The notes: generated by a model from the sequence alone, not told the origin. A stretch of DNA of 46,506 nt from Archaeoglobi archaeon (GCA_029259415.1 JAPDIW010000045.1:1-46506), one strand, 5' to 3'. Positions 32,431-41,700 are shown, counted from the stretch's first letter. Made by a program: numbers and translations.

Positions 32431-33143
32431 TACTCGACTTTGAGGAATCGTTGAGAGCATTCAGGAAAGGCTCACCCGTGCTGATTTACGACTTCGAGGA
32501 TAGAGAGGGGGAGACGGACATAGCAATCCCTGCGATCCATGTGGGAAAGGAAGAGGTTGCAATGATGAGGATTGATGGAGGGGGGTTGATTTGCGTCGCG
32601 ATACACCCGGTTGCAGCAGAGAAGCTCGGATTGCCGTTCATGCATGACGTTCTAAGGGTTGCGAGTGAGGAACTGCCGGAAATAAAGAAAGTTGCAGATG
32701 CGGATGACATAAAGTACGACTCAAGAAGCTCCTTTTCCCTATGGGTGAACCACAGAGACACTTTTACGGGGATAACTGATATCGACAGGGCTTTGACGAT
32801 AAGGAGAATCGGGGAGGTTGTTGACGAAGTAATGATGGGCAAAGAAGTCGATTTTGGCAGCGAGTTCAGGAGTCCGGGGCACGTTGCTCTGCTTAGGGCT
32901 GCAGATAAGTTAACCTACGAAAGGGTTGGACAGACTGAGCTCAGTGTTGCTCTCGCAGAGATGGCGGGAATCGCTCCTGCAGTTGCAATCTGCGAGATGC
33001 TTGATGCAGAAACTGGCAGGGCTTTGACGAAGGAGAAAGCTATGGAGTATGCCGAGGAGAAGGGCATACCGTTCATCGATGGAAGAACGATAGTTGAGCA
33101 CTACAGAAAGTTCAGGGAAGTGGAGGTTAGTCTGTTCGTTTAA
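32427..33143 (+). CDS. ribB: 3,4-Dihydroxy-2-butanone 4-phosphate synthase
   Basis: Converts ribulose 5-phosphate to the four-carbon riboflavin precursor and formate. It has 238 aa, single domain, no GTP cyclohydrolase II fusion. Acidic loop YDFEDREGETDIAIPAIH holds the metal and substrate residues; further blocks GGGLICVAIHPVAAEKLGLP, FSLWVNHRDTFTGITDIDRA, FRSPGHVALLRAAD and AEMAGIAPAVAICEMLD. It is co-transcribed with rbkR, which directly links the regulator to the pathway. Confidence 0.94.
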   Translation: MILDFEESLRAFRKGSPVLIYDFEDREGETDIAIPAIHVGKEEVAMMRIDGGGLICVAIHPVAAEKLGLPFMHDVLRVASEELPEIKKVADADDIKYDSRSSFSLWVNHRDTFTGITDIDRALTIRRIGEVVDEVMMGKEVDFGSEFRSPGHVALLRAADKLTYERVGQTELSVALAEMAGIAPAVAICEMLDAETGRALTKEKAMEYAEEKGIPFIDGRTIVEHYRKFREVEVSLFV

Positions 33144-33159
33144 TCTTTCGAAGTTTTTC

Positions 33160-33179
33160 GGGGATACAATTATATCCCC
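33160..33179. promoter_or_regulatory. Inverted repeat spanning the TATA box of the DUF166 gene
   Basis: GGGGATA-CAATTA-TATCCCC is a perfect 7-bp inverted repeat. Its centre contains the TATA element ATTATAT (33169-33175), about 25 bp before ATG 33198. A protein bound here would block TBP directly. Confidence 0.55.
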
Positions 33180-33197
33180 TCAAACAATTCTAATTTC

Positions 33198-34040
33198 ATG
33201 TTCCAGTCAGACCTCAAACTGATAGTGTTCCAGCACGGTTTCTTTGGAGAAAGATTTGTGGCAAATCTGATGAACTATCCCAACTCCTGTCCCTCTTACG
33301 GTGCATGCGGGATTGATGGCTGCACTCAGTGCAAGGAGGGATTATACAACTTCTCCAAGAACATAATCGCCGTTTTTTCCATGCCGGATCCAAAGACAAT
33401 GCCAGATTTCATCGAAAATGCGGAGGACTTCCTGCCCAAGGCCATTCCAGAAGCCGACATTGCGATTGCGATCAACCTTCATCCTGACGTTCTTGCAGTG
33501 CTGCCTGAGAAGCTGGAGGGGAAGGTTAAAGCTCTCATAGTCCCCGTTGAGGAGTCGAGATGGTGCTCTCCGGGACTGGCGAAGCAGATCAAGGAGAAGT
33601 GTGATGAACTCGGAATTGAGTTTGCAGCACCCAAACCTTTCTGCAACTTAAGGCCGAATGAGGAGCATCCGGTCATCAACAGGATGATTGAGGAGATGAG
33701 AATTGGCTATCCGGAGTTCGAGATCGAGCTGCTGGAGGATGGTAAGGCTTACGTCAGGATTTCAAGGTCCCAGCCTTGCGGATGTGCTTACTACATCGGC
33801 GTGAAGCTGAGGGGGTTTGACTTCACTGAGGTGAAAGAGGGGAAGATGAGGGAGCTCTGGAATGTTATTGCCGAGGCTCATCACAGCTATCCTTGCACGG
33901 CGAGCATGGAGAGAGACAACGAGTACGATGAAACCCTGCTCCACATAGCGGGATACATAGCGAGGCATGCGGTTAATAAAGCCCTTGGCTATGAGGGGGA
34001 CGAGGACATTCCGGAGCACATCAAGCACATCGTTCTGTGA
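33198..34040 (+). CDS. DUF166 family protein
   Basis: Protein of 280 aa in the DUF166 family (COG1810), present in methanogens and Archaeoglobus, function not established. It was once compared to thymidylate synthase. It has an N-terminal Rossmann-like part (LIVFQHGFFGERFVANLMNY) and a cluster of cysteines CPSYGACGIDGCTQC (C-x5-C-x4-C-x2-C) suited to an iron-sulfur cluster. Further C-terminal cysteines occur in RSQPCGCAYY and SYPCTASME. The transcript is likely leaderless from ATG 33198. The 3' end overlaps the convergent kinase gene by 20 bp. Confidence 0.8.
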   Translation: MFQSDLKLIVFQHGFFGERFVANLMNYPNSCPSYGACGIDGCTQCKEGLYNFSKNIIAVFSMPDPKTMPDFIENAEDFLPKAIPEADIAIAINLHPDVLAVLPEKLEGKVKALIVPVEESRWCSPGLAKQIKEKCDELGIEFAAPKPFCNLRPNEEHPVINRMIEEMRIGYPEFEIELLEDGKAYVRISRSQPCGCAYYIGVKLRGFDFTEVKEGKMRELWNVIAEAHHSYPCTASMERDNEYDETLLHIAGYIARHAVNKALGYEGDEDIPEHIKHIVL

Positions 34041-35748
34041 ACTTTTTTGGCAGTCTTACGATGAACACAGCACCACTTGGCTCGTTGTCCTTAACCACTA
34101 TGCTTCCTCCGTAAAGCTCCACTATTTTTTTAACGATGTAAAGACCCACTCCTGTGCCCCATCCAGAGGAAAAACCTTCTTCGAAAATTTTATCCTTGAT
34201 TTCGTCTGGGATACCTTTCCCGTTATCCTTTACAACAAGAACCCCCCATCCGTTCTCGGCATGCGTTTCCACAACTATTTCAACATCCGATTTTCCTGAA
34301 TGCTTGACGGCGTTGTTTAGAAGGTTGAATACGACGGTTTTGATTCCTTCGTTAGCGATGACGTTGACTTCTTCGAGATTCAGTTTAATGTTTGCCTCTT
34401 CGAAACTTTCTGCAACCTCTCTCACAACCTCGGCGAGGTTAATTTCTTTTCTGACATCCCCGGCAATTTCGAGGTTCTTTGCTTCGTAAATCAGCCTTGA
34501 AATTCTATCTATCCTTGACATGGCTGTCTTAAAAAGCCCATCATCCTTTACCTCGATAGCTGCCCTTATAACAGTCAGGTCGTTGAGAATGTCGTGCCTG
34601 AGCATTTTGTTTAACAGGGAGAGGTAATCACTCTTGCGCTCAAGCTCACTCGTAAGCGTGTGGATTTCGGTGGTGTCCATTGCAGTAGAGGCTACGGCAG
34701 GTTTGCCCTGGTAGTTTATTCTTACCAGCCTTGCGGTAACCCACCTGACCTCTCCGCTTTTTGTTATTATTCTGAAACTAACATCGCTGGATTCTTCTTC
34801 TCCAGTCTCTATGCTCCTGTATTTCTTTAAAACATACTCTCTGTCTTCGGGATGAATCAGCAAGCCCAGATTTTCCATGCAGGAAACTTCATCTTTTCTG
34901 TAACCAACTATATTTTCGAATGACTCGTTTGCATAAACGATTTTACCATTCTGGACGATGTGAATTGGAGCAAGAGATTTTTCAATCAGAGATCTGTGAA
35001 ATTCCTCACTCTTCTTAATTTCCGTTATGTCAATGCCTGTGATTGCCACAGCCGGCTCGTTCTTGTAGGTTATTCTGGTACCTCTTACTCTCGCCCAAAC
35101 TTCTTCTCCCGATTTTGAGAGAACTCTGAAATCGTGGGATTCAACATCGCTCTTTCCGGAAATAAGCCTCTGATACTTCTCAGCAACAATATCTATGTCT
35201 TCCGGATGAATGAATTTGAATGGATTTTTGCCAGTTATTTCCTCTTTTCTGTAACCAGTAATTTCCTCGAATGCTTTGTTCACATAAGCAAAAACACCGT
35301 TCTGGATAATTGCGACAGGCGCGATGGAATCCTCGATCAGCGACCTGTGAAACTCCTCGCTCTCTCTCAGTTTGCTCTGGAGCACCTTGTTTGCTGTAAT
35401 GTCTATCCAGTTGCCGACCCCCAGCAGCTCATTGCCAATTTTCATGGGTAGAACGTATCCCCAGACCCACCTTCTTTCGTTGTTCTTGGTCAGGTAGCTG
35501 ATTTCAAGAAAAACGGGTTTACCCCCTATGCCTTTCTTGTACGCCTTGGCAACCTTCTCATGATGTTCGGGAACAACGAGTTCGAAAACGTCTATTCCGC
35601 AAATTTCATCTTTTCTGTAGCCTGTGGTCATCTCCACAACCTTGTTCACGTACCTTATCCTCAAATTTTCGTCAACTATTATTAACCCCACCAACGAGTT
35701 CTCTACAATCTTGCTGAGAGATTCAGGGTCATTCATCAGATTCATCAT
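34021..35748 (-). CDS. Triple-PAS histidine kinase
   Basis: Soluble sensor kinase of about 575 aa. Three PAS domains in tandem (starting near LVGLIIVDENLRIRYVNK, IAPVAIIQNGVFAYVNK and LAPIHIVQNGKIVYANE), each with a PAC tail; the second and third are similar enough to be a recent duplication (EFHRSLIE-x-S-x-AP repeated). The kinase core has H-box NKMLRHDILND, N-box NLLNNAVKHSG, DNGKGIP and GWGTGVGLYIVKKI. A TATA box (TTTAAATA on the minus strand, 35773-35780) puts the transcript start near 35752, so ATG 35748 is preferred over TTG 35769 or ATG 35766. No response regulator lies nearby. Confidence 0.88.
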   Translation of the reverse strand: MMNLMNDPESLSKIVENSLVGLIIVDENLRIRYVNKVVEMTTGYRKDEICGIDVFELVVPEHHEKVAKAYKKGIGGKPVFLEISYLTKNNERRWVWGYVLPMKIGNELLGVGNWIDITANKVLQSKLRESEEFHRSLIEDSIAPVAIIQNGVFAYVNKAFEEITGYRKEEITGKNPFKFIHPEDIDIVAEKYQRLISGKSDVESHDFRVLSKSGEEVWARVRGTRITYKNEPAVAITGIDITEIKKSEEFHRSLIEKSLAPIHIVQNGKIVYANESFENIVGYRKDEVSCMENLGLLIHPEDREYVLKKYRSIETGEEESSDVSFRIITKSGEVRWVTARLVRINYQGKPAVASTAMDTTEIHTLTSELERKSDYLSLLNKMLRHDILNDLTVIRAAIEVKDDGLFKTAMSRIDRISRLIYEAKNLEIAGDVRKEINLAEVVREVAESFEEANIKLNLEEVNVIANEGIKTVVFNLLNNAVKHSGKSDVEIVVETHAENGWGVLVVKDNGKGIPDEIKDKIFEEGFSSGWGTGVGLYIVKKIVELYGGSIVVKDNEPSGAVFIVRLPKKFTERCA

Positions 35749-35839
35749 TACAATTACTATTGTCATCAACAGTATTTAAATTATTCTATTTGCCTTCCCA
35801 CTTTCACAAATTTTTTACGTCAAAATGGTAATTTCGTCC

Positions 35840-36565
35840 ATGCATAACGAGCTGCTATGGTTTGCACTACTGCTGGCAAGCTTTACGGGGATAATAATAG
35901 CCTACAGAATTTTTGGCAGAACTGGACTCTATGCTTGGACGGCGATGGCGATAGTTCTGGCAAACATTCAGGTCATGAAAACGATAAAGTTCTTCGGTCT
36001 GGTTACTGCGATGGGCAACATCGTTTACGGAACAACCTTCCTCGTTACAGACATATTATGCGAAAATTACGGTAAAAGAGAGGCTAAGAAGGCTGTTGAG
36101 GTTGGATTCTTCGTCCTCATAGTCTTCACTCTACTCATGCAGATCTGCCTAGCTTTCATACCCGACGAAAGCGACACTCTCAGCCCTGCACTTGAGCAGA
36201 TTTTCGGCATCATGCCGAGAATAACGGTGGCAAGCCTTACAGCCTACCTGGTTTCGCAGTTACACGACGTGTGGGCGTTTGACTTCTGGAAAAGAAGGAC
36301 AAAGGGAAGATTTCTGTGGCTCAGGAACAACGCTTCAACGATGGTCTCACAGCTCATCGACAATGCGGTATTTACATGGATTGCCTTCGTCGGCTTCGGC
36401 ATATTCTGGGAGCAGGTGTTCCCGTGGGAGCTTATAGCTGAGATTTTCGTAACTTCCTACATAATGAAGTTCATAGTCGCAGCTCTCGATACGCCATTCG
36501 TTTACCTCGCAAAAATGATTAAGAGCGATGCTGACAGGTCAGAGGTTATATTAAAGACCCATTGA
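35840..36565 (+). CDS. Queuosine-precursor transporter (YhhQ/VUT family)
   Basis: Membrane transporter of about 241 aa, six or more helices, of the COG1738/TIGR00697 family. Bacterial members take up queuosine precursors such as preQ0; in archaea the same molecule feeds archaeosine. Family marks: NIQVMKTIKFFG, NIVYGTTFLVTDILCENYGK, and the C-terminal NASTMVSQLIDNAVFTWIAF. ATG 35825 is in frame upstream, but a T-rich TATA-like element (AATTTTTTAC, 35809-35818) suits a leaderless start at ATG 35840. Convergent with the MarC gene, overlapping it by 15 bp. Confidence 0.85.
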   Translation: MHNELLWFALLLASFTGIIIAYRIFGRTGLYAWTAMAIVLANIQVMKTIKFFGLVTAMGNIVYGTTFLVTDILCENYGKREAKKAVEVGFFVLIVFTLLMQICLAFIPDESDTLSPALEQIFGIMPRITVASLTAYLVSQLHDVWAFDFWKRRTKGRFLWLRNNASTMVSQLIDNAVFTWIAFVGFGIFWEQVFPWELIAEIFVTSYIMKFIVAALDTPFVYLAKMIKSDADRSEVILKTH

Positions 36566-37192
36566 AATCAATTTTTCTGCAAGTCCGTCAAAGACGAACT
36601 CAACGGCAATCGCAGCCAGAAATATGGCGAGTATTCTTGCTGCAATATCCGCACCGCTCCTGCCGAGCAGCCTGATGATAGGGGCGCTGTAGATGTGGCT
36701 CAGCCTGACGATTAGGTAAACCAGAGCAGCGCTGAGTACCACGAGTAGCTTCATGATTACATCTCCTGCCTGTGAGTAAAGTACAATTCCTGCCGTAATC
36801 GCTCCTGGACCTGTGTAGAGCGGTAAAGCGAGAGGAAAAACGGCTATTGAGTCAATATCTATGCTTTCCTCGGCTCTTCTTCTGTAAGCCTCTCTCCTCG
36901 TTCCACCGAGGAGAATGTCAACTGAGGAGATGAAGAGTAGTATTCCGCCCGCAATCTTTAAACTGCTAATCGAAACACCGAAGTAGTCGAGAACTTTCCC
37001 GCCCGTTACCATTGTGACGAAGAGAATCAGGAAAGCGATGATTGTGGCTCTTTTCGATATCTTCTCTCTGTACTCATCGCTGAACCTCTCTGTTAAAGCT
37101 ATGAAAATCGGTAGATTTCCTGGCGGGTCGATTATTATGAACAGCGTCGTGAAGCTTGCCAGAAAGAAGCTGAGGTAAGCAGCGACATCCAT
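36551..37192 (-). CDS. MarC-family membrane protein
   Basis: Polytopic membrane protein, 213 aa, six helices. The N-terminal FFLASFTTLFIIIDPPGNLP and the repeat-related GPGAITAGIVLYSQAG mark the MarC/UPF0056 family, whose function is unknown despite its multiple-antibiotic-resistance name. Two internally similar halves carry the IDPPGNLPIF and LPLYTGPGAI motifs. It starts 2 bp after the metE-like stop and is last in the three-gene operon. Confidence 0.87.
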   Translation of the reverse strand: MDVAAYLSFFLASFTTLFIIIDPPGNLPIFIALTERFSDEYREKISKRATIIAFLILFVTMVTGGKVLDYFGVSISSLKIAGGILLFISSVDILLGGTRREAYRRRAEESIDIDSIAVFPLALPLYTGPGAITAGIVLYSQAGDVIMKLLVVLSAALVYLIVRLSHIYSAPIIRLLGRSGADIAARILAIFLAAIAVEFVFDGLAEKLISMGL

Positions 37193-37194
37193 AA

Positions 37195-38130
37195 TCAGCC
37201 CTCATCCACCGCTTTTCTCACGTTTTCCAGCAGCTGGATGGCGAGTTCCTGAGATGGGAAGGAGAACAGCCCACAGTCAGGACCAATGTAAGCAAGCAGC
37301 TCTCCAAAGCGGTCCTTGGCCATTTTTATTCTCTCAGCGATTTTCTCCACAGGCTCAACCTTCTGGATTGCGAGGGAGATTAACTCCTCATTCCCCCAGG
37401 CGTTAACCCCGTGCATGGCGTTGAACTCTGCGATTATTCCGTCTATGTCGCTCCTTGCAACACCAATTCTCAGCTTTTTTTCAGCAGAAGCCACCACCTC
37501 AGCGTCGATAAAGTCCATGTTCTCAGGTTTCTTTGCACACTCGATACCAATGACGTCAATGGATGTTTCCAGGATTTTTTCGTAGTAGAGTGGTTCATGC
37601 AGGTGAATCTGGACGTCTTGAGGAATGTTGTATTCCAGAGCTTTCTGAAGTAGCTCCTCATCCGGCTGAAGGTCTGGAGCCAATCCAAGGCTCGGCTCGT
37701 CAATGCTTACGCAGACGACGTTATCATATCTGGCAGCGTTTTCAACGAAACGCCTTACTGATTCTGCAAGGTTCAGCAGAACGTCCTCGTAAATCACACC
37801 TCCGAACTCCTTGTAGTAGAGCTCGAACGGGCCTGTGATGCAGACTCTCACCGAATCAGCTTTTATTTTCTCCACGTACTCAAGTTCAGGTATCACGGCC
37901 TTATTCTTAGAAATCAGGTAGGGCTCCTCCTGAAAGGCCTTTATCGGCTCGATGAACATTTTTATCATATCTCTGAATTGCGGGTAGGTGGGAGCGTCGA
38001 GAAACTTTGCCTTCATCATGAAAGCTCTCTGAACCATTTCCTCGTATTCCTTTGTGCCGAGGTTTCTCTCCACCCAGTCTCTCGTAATCCCTTTCGGAAG
38101 CGGGAAACTGCCGATATCGTCAACCTTCAT
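37195..38130 (-). CDS. MetE C-terminal-type methyltransferase (archaeal methionine synthase family)
   Basis: TIM-barrel zinc methyltransferase of 311 aa. This is the short archaeal form that corresponds to the C-terminal half of MetE and transfers a methyl group to homocysteine. DDIGSFPLPKGITRDW at the start, CVSIDEPSLGLAPDLQPDEE, VQIHLHEPLYYEKI (His as zinc ligand), GIECAKKPENMDF (Cys) and GPDCGLFSFPSQELAI (last Cys ligand). The methyl donor of such archaeal enzymes is a corrinoid protein rather than folate (family knowledge). It starts 2 bp behind the 100-aa gene, which may be a dedicated partner. Confidence 0.82.
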   Translation of the reverse strand: MKVDDIGSFPLPKGITRDWVERNLGTKEYEEMVQRAFMMKAKFLDAPTYPQFRDMIKMFIEPIKAFQEEPYLISKNKAVIPELEYVEKIKADSVRVCITGPFELYYKEFGGVIYEDVLLNLAESVRRFVENAARYDNVVCVSIDEPSLGLAPDLQPDEELLQKALEYNIPQDVQIHLHEPLYYEKILETSIDVIGIECAKKPENMDFIDAEVVASAEKKLRIGVARSDIDGIIAEFNAMHGVNAWGNEELISLAIQKVEPVEKIAERIKMAKDRFGELLAYIGPDCGLFSFPSQELAIQLLENVRKAVDEG

Positions 38131-38131
38131 A

Positions 38132-38434
38132 TTACTGCTCTAGGATTCCTCCTCTTATGGCGAGCCTCTCAATCTGATCTCTCAGCTCCTCCAGACTGTC
38201 CATGAGCTCTCTCCAGCAATCGTCTTTGCAGTTTGCATAATTTTCTCTCAGCTCTCTCAGCCTTAACTTTATTCTCCTTACCTGATCAGCGTAAATCTCC
38301 TCGTTCTCAGTCCCGTAGAATATGTTGCTTATTCTCCCTATTGCAGCCCTCAGAAGTCTTATCCTTTCCTCAACATCCCCGCTATAGTCAAAGGTTTCGA
38401 GAAGCTCTTCAAGATGTTCTTTTATTGAAACCAT
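38132..38434 (-). CDS. Helical protein of unknown function, 100 aa
   Basis: Family not recognised. It is almost all helix with heptad-like spacing (EERIRLLRAAIGRISNIFYG, then VRRIKLRLRELRENYANC), probably a helical bundle or coiled coil. Two close cysteines, CKDDCW, could bind a metal or form a disulfide. A TATA-like TTTTTTAAAC on the minus strand at about 38453-38463 predicts a leaderless ATG 38434. The one-base gap to the metE-like gene suggests a subunit or corrinoid adaptor role, which is inference. Confidence 0.72.
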   Translation of the reverse strand: MVSIKEHLEELLETFDYSGDVEERIRLLRAAIGRISNIFYGTENEEIYADQVRRIKLRLRELRENYANCKDDCWRELMDSLEELRDQIERLAIRGGILEQ

Positions 38435-38474
38435 ATAATTGGTTGCTTTTCATGTTTAAAAAAAGTTGGGTTGA

Positions 38475-39290
38475 TCACTCCCAACCACCCCTCTTGGTGA
38501 AGAAATACAGGAAAAGCAGTCCAGATGCTGCAATGATAAGGACTGCTGATGTTTTGTCAACTCTTATTTCAGGCTCTGCCTTGAATTCGAGTGTGCAGTC
38601 CGATTCACACCGGTAAACGCTGTAATCCTCACCGCTGAACTGCTTAACTCCCAGATAACTCACGTTGCTTTGGTTGACGACCGGAAGAGTCGTCAGGACG
38701 AGGATCGTCTGATTTTTGGTAGCTAATGAGAAAAATGGTTTTGTCAGCTTGTAAGTGATTGATACATCACCCGTGCTGTTTGCGGGAACGATTATTTTCT
38801 CCAGAATAAGTTTTCCGTCAACTTTAAGCAAATCGAGAAAACTAAGCGATGAGTCCGTTATCTCTAGACCAGAATGCTGGGGGAGTGGAATTGCGATGTC
38901 GCCTTCAAAGTTTGCCTCTCCTGAATTTGTTATGAGGATTATCTCCAGCACTTCGAGGTTGGGCTGGATGATTACATGCCTAATCACGCTCAAATTTTCC
39001 GTTTTGTTGGTGAACAGCAGGTTGAAGGTGATGGTTTTGTTACCATCAAGTTTCAGATCTTCGACAAACGTTTTGTTGAGCGCAAAAAGCTTCAGGGTGT
39101 AGTTTCCTGGTGGTAAACTTAAAACTGAACCATTTTTCACCGTTTCAACTTTTGAAAAGTTCTCTCCAAGTATGTTCAGCTCCGCCGTGCCGTTGTAACC
39201 CTTTGTAAAAATCTGGACACTAAACTGGTTGGCTGAGGACGCCACAATTCCTGCTGTGATCAAAAGCAAAAAAAGCGCAAGCTTCCTCAC
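38475..39290 (-). CDS. Membrane-anchored surface protein of unknown function
   Basis: About 271 aa. The GTG at 39290 overlaps the glycosyltransferase TGA (GTGA); an upstream in-frame ATG at 39317 lies inside that gene. Signal peptide KLALFLLLITAGIVASSA, then a beta-rich outer region with Asn-Lys-Thr sequons (NKTFVED, NKTITF, NKTENL), suggesting N-glycosylation, and a C-terminal membrane anchor SAVLIIAASGLLFLYFF with a short basic tail. Two Cys near the C-terminus (YRCESDCTLEF). No family is recognised. Its coupling to a glycosyltransferase fits a glycosylated envelope protein. Confidence 0.75.
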   Translation of the reverse strand: MRKLALFLLLITAGIVASSANQFSVQIFTKGYNGTAELNILGENFSKVETVKNGSVLSLPPGNYTLKLFALNKTFVEDLKLDGNKTITFNLLFTNKTENLSVIRHVIIQPNLEVLEIILITNSGEANFEGDIAIPLPQHSGLEITDSSLSFLDLLKVDGKLILEKIIVPANSTGDVSITYKLTKPFFSLATKNQTILVLTTLPVVNQSNVSYLGVKQFSGEDYSVYRCESDCTLEFKAEPEIRVDKTSAVLIIAASGLLFLYFFTKRGGWE

Positions 39291-40249
39291 TCTACCACCC
39301 TCTGCATCGCTCCCCACTCAACCTCTCTTTTTCTGACAAAGGAGAACAAAGCTTTTACCGCTGCGTACTGAAGCATAAGAGCGTGGATAAACAGGCCGAG
39401 AGTCACCTTAACCTTTGAAATCTTTCGGAAGTAGGCAATGAGAAGGAAAGGTGACAGCAGTAAGAGAGGCAAGTAGAGTATGGGTATGAATGTGAGAGTG
39501 AGGGCCATGTACCACGAAAACCTTACACCTAATGAGGCATTTCTCATCTCCTTTCTGTAGCGCCATAACTGCAAACCCCCGTAGTACCACCTCTTCCTCT
39601 GGTTGTAGAGGTCTTTCCAGGTGATTGGTGCCTGCTCATAAATCCTGGAAGTTTTGACCAACACCGCTTTTCTTCCCTTCGCGTGCATTCTCGTCGCAAA
39701 GTCTGCATCCTCCGCAACAGCCGACTCATTCAACCCTTCTTTCATCAAAAATTCCGCCCTTAAAACCCCAATCAGCCCGTTGAACTGTCTGAACTTGCTT
39801 TTTCCAAGAAGAAAGTTGATCAAGTAGTACTCTGCCTCCACCGTCTCAGAGACGAGGTTAATCGGGTTGCTGATGTATCTCTTAGTTGAGGCGATGTAGC
39901 AATCCTCGCAGTTTTCCAGAGCTTTGACGCACTCAACAATAAAGTTCTTCTCAGGCCTCGAATCGACATCGAAGATTGCGACATAGTCAGGTTTGAAGTC
40001 GGAAAGGTGTCTGAGAGCATCATTTATTGCTCCAGCCCTCTTCCCCCTCCTGTCTTCCCTGAAAACAACCTCGACCCCCAATCTTCTGGCTGTTTCCGGT
40101 CTACTGTCACTTTCACCGTTGGAATCTATCACATAAACGAATTTAACGTCAAAATCATCGTAATCAAGGGATTTCAGGTGCTCGATGCTCCGCCTGATTA
40201 TCTCCTCGCTCTCGAAGGGGGAAACAGGAACTACTACGGCAAGCTTCAT
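39287..40249 (-). CDS. Membrane glycosyltransferase family 2
   Basis: Processive-type GT2 enzyme, 320 aa. Cytosolic catalytic domain ([20 protein letters not shown]), a DxD sugar-nucleotide motif in [14 protein letters not shown], the acceptor-base block [14 protein letters not shown], and Q-x2-RW in [14 protein letters not shown]. Two to three C-terminal membrane helices ([20 protein letters not shown]) form the anchor or pore. The Q-x2-RW motif is typical of polysaccharide synthases of the cellulose/chitin/hyaluronan group. It starts within the stop of gatB (ATGA) and is followed by the surface protein. Product unknown. Confidence 0.87.
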   Translation of the reverse strand: MKLAVVVPVSPFESEEIIRRSIEHLKSLDYDDFDVKFVYVIDSNGESDSRPETARRLGVEVVFREDRRGKRAGAINDALRHLSDFKPDYVAIFDVDSRPEKNFIVECVKALENCEDCYIASTKRYISNPINLVSETVEAEYYLINFLLGKSKFRQFNGLIGVLRAEFLMKEGLNESAVAEDADFATRMHAKGRKAVLVKTSRIYEQAPITWKDLYNQRKRWYYGGLQLWRYRKEMRNASLGVRFSWYMALTLTFIPILYLPLLLLSPFLLIAYFRKISKVKVTLGLFIHALMLQYAAVKALFSFVRKREVEWGAMQRVVE

Positions 40250-41661
40250 GAGAGCAATTCTTCTATCAGCTTGGCCGTGTCCGCAGGATCAGCCCTTCCG
40301 CGTGTCTTCTTCATGACCTGCCCGACGAGGAAGTTCAGAGCCTGCTTCTTGCCACTCAGGTAATCTTCAACCGCTTTTGGATTCTCCTCGATAGCTTCCT
40401 TGCAGAATCTGATAATCTCCTCTTTGGGAATTGCAAAAAGGCCTTTCTTTTGAATTATCGTGTCGATTTCTCCACCTTCGTCAAGCTTTGTTCTTATTAC
40501 CTCCACAACACCTTTCTCCGTTATTTTCTCCTCGTCAAAATACTTCAGGAGCTTTGAAAACTCTTCAGGCTTGAAGATCTCCCAGCACTTTGCAAAGTTC
40601 CATCCTCTGTAGTTCAGCTCTCCCCTAAGAACATCAACAATCCAGCTCGCCGCAAGCTTTGGATCAACGTGCTTCGCAACCTCCTCGAAGTAGTCAGCCA
40701 TCTTTACGTCCAGAATCAGGACTTTTGCAAAGTTATCCCCAATGCCGTATTCTCGCTTTAACCTCTCTCTCTTCTCCTCAGGCATCTCAGGCAGAGTTCC
40801 CTCAACCTCTTTCACGATTTCATCGGTTAAAATTGGTACCAGGTCTGGCTCGGGGAAGTAGCGGTAGTCCTGCTCCTCCTCTTTGCTCCTCAGCGAGACC
40901 GTTATATTTCTGGCCTCATCAAAGTGCCTTGTCTCCCTAACAACAGTTCTGCCCCTCTGCAGCAGGTTTTTCTGTCGCATTATCTCATAGCTAAGAGCTT
41001 TTTCAACACCCTTAAAGGATGAAATGTTCTTAACCTCAACTCTCCCGCTCCCCCTGATGGAGATGTTGGCATCAACCCTCATCGCACCTTCCAGATCGCC
41101 GTCGAAGACGTCAAGGTACTCCAGAATCATTCTCAGCTTGTTCAGGAACAGTCTCGCCTCCTTCGGGGAGTTCATGACAGGCTCGGTGACAATTTCGAGC
41201 AAAGGAGCCCCGCTTCTGTTGTAGTCAACAAGAGAGTACTTTGCTGTTGTTATGGAACCCTTGTAACTCAGCTTCCCCGGATCTTCTTCCATGTGTATTC
41301 TCTTTAGCTGAATTCTTTTTTCCTGACCGTCAAGCTCAATTGTAACATGCCCGCCAAGAGCCAGGGGGCGGTCGTACTGGCTGATCTGAAATCCCTTTGG
41401 AAGGTCGGGGTAGAAGTAATTCTTCCTGTCAAAAACCGTGAAGGGCTGAATTTCGGCATTTAATGCCATGGCAACCTTGACCGCAGCTTTAACAGCCTCC
41501 TTGTTGACTACCGGCATAGCTCCAGGCATTCCAAGGCATACGGGGCAGACGTGTGTGTTGGGAGGGCTGTGATGATAGTTGAGGGGGCATGAGCAGAAAA
41601 GTTTAGTTCTGAGCTTGTTAAGCTGAACGTGAACTTCAAGACCTATTACCACGTCATCCAT
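40246..41661 (-). CDS. gatB: Aspartyl/glutamyl-tRNA amidotransferase subunit B
   Basis: Kinase/tRNA-binding subunit that, with GatA and GatC, converts misacylated Asp-tRNA(Asn) or Glu-tRNA(Gln). It has 471 aa, the expected length. [20 protein letters not shown] and [17 protein letters not shown] hold the zinc Cys (C-x1-C ... C-x2-C), [20 protein letters not shown] and [16 protein letters not shown] follow, and the C-terminal YqeY-like tail ends [20 protein letters not shown]. The frame is open a further 96 codons upstream to 41949, but that region is alkA in the opposite strand. ATG 41661 lies 25 bp from a TATA element. gatA and gatC are not in the window. Confidence 0.94.
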   Translation of the reverse strand: MDDVVIGLEVHVQLNKLRTKLFCSCPLNYHHSPPNTHVCPVCLGMPGAMPVVNKEAVKAAVKVAMALNAEIQPFTVFDRKNYFYPDLPKGFQISQYDRPLALGGHVTIELDGQEKRIQLKRIHMEEDPGKLSYKGSITTAKYSLVDYNRSGAPLLEIVTEPVMNSPKEARLFLNKLRMILEYLDVFDGDLEGAMRVDANISIRGSGRVEVKNISSFKGVEKALSYEIMRQKNLLQRGRTVVRETRHFDEARNITVSLRSKEEEQDYRYFPEPDLVPILTDEIVKEVEGTLPEMPEEKRERLKREYGIGDNFAKVLILDVKMADYFEEVAKHVDPKLAASWIVDVLRGELNYRGWNFAKCWEIFKPEEFSKLLKYFDEEKITEKGVVEVIRTKLDEGGEIDTIIQKKGLFAIPKEEIIRFCKEAIEENPKAVEDYLSGKKQALNFLVGQVMKKTRGRADPADTAKLIEELLS

Positions 41662-41700
41662 AATGGCTGCACTAAAAGTCGTATTAAAAAGGTTGTGAAC
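41662..41700. promoter_or_regulatory. Overlapping divergent promoters of gatB and alkA
   Basis: Only 39 bp separate the two start codons. Minus-strand TTTTTAATAC (41681-41690) is about 25 bp from gatB ATG, and plus-strand ACTAAAAG (41671-41678) is about 26 bp from alkA ATG. Both mRNAs should be leaderless, and the two TBP sites nearly touch. Confidence 0.5.
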
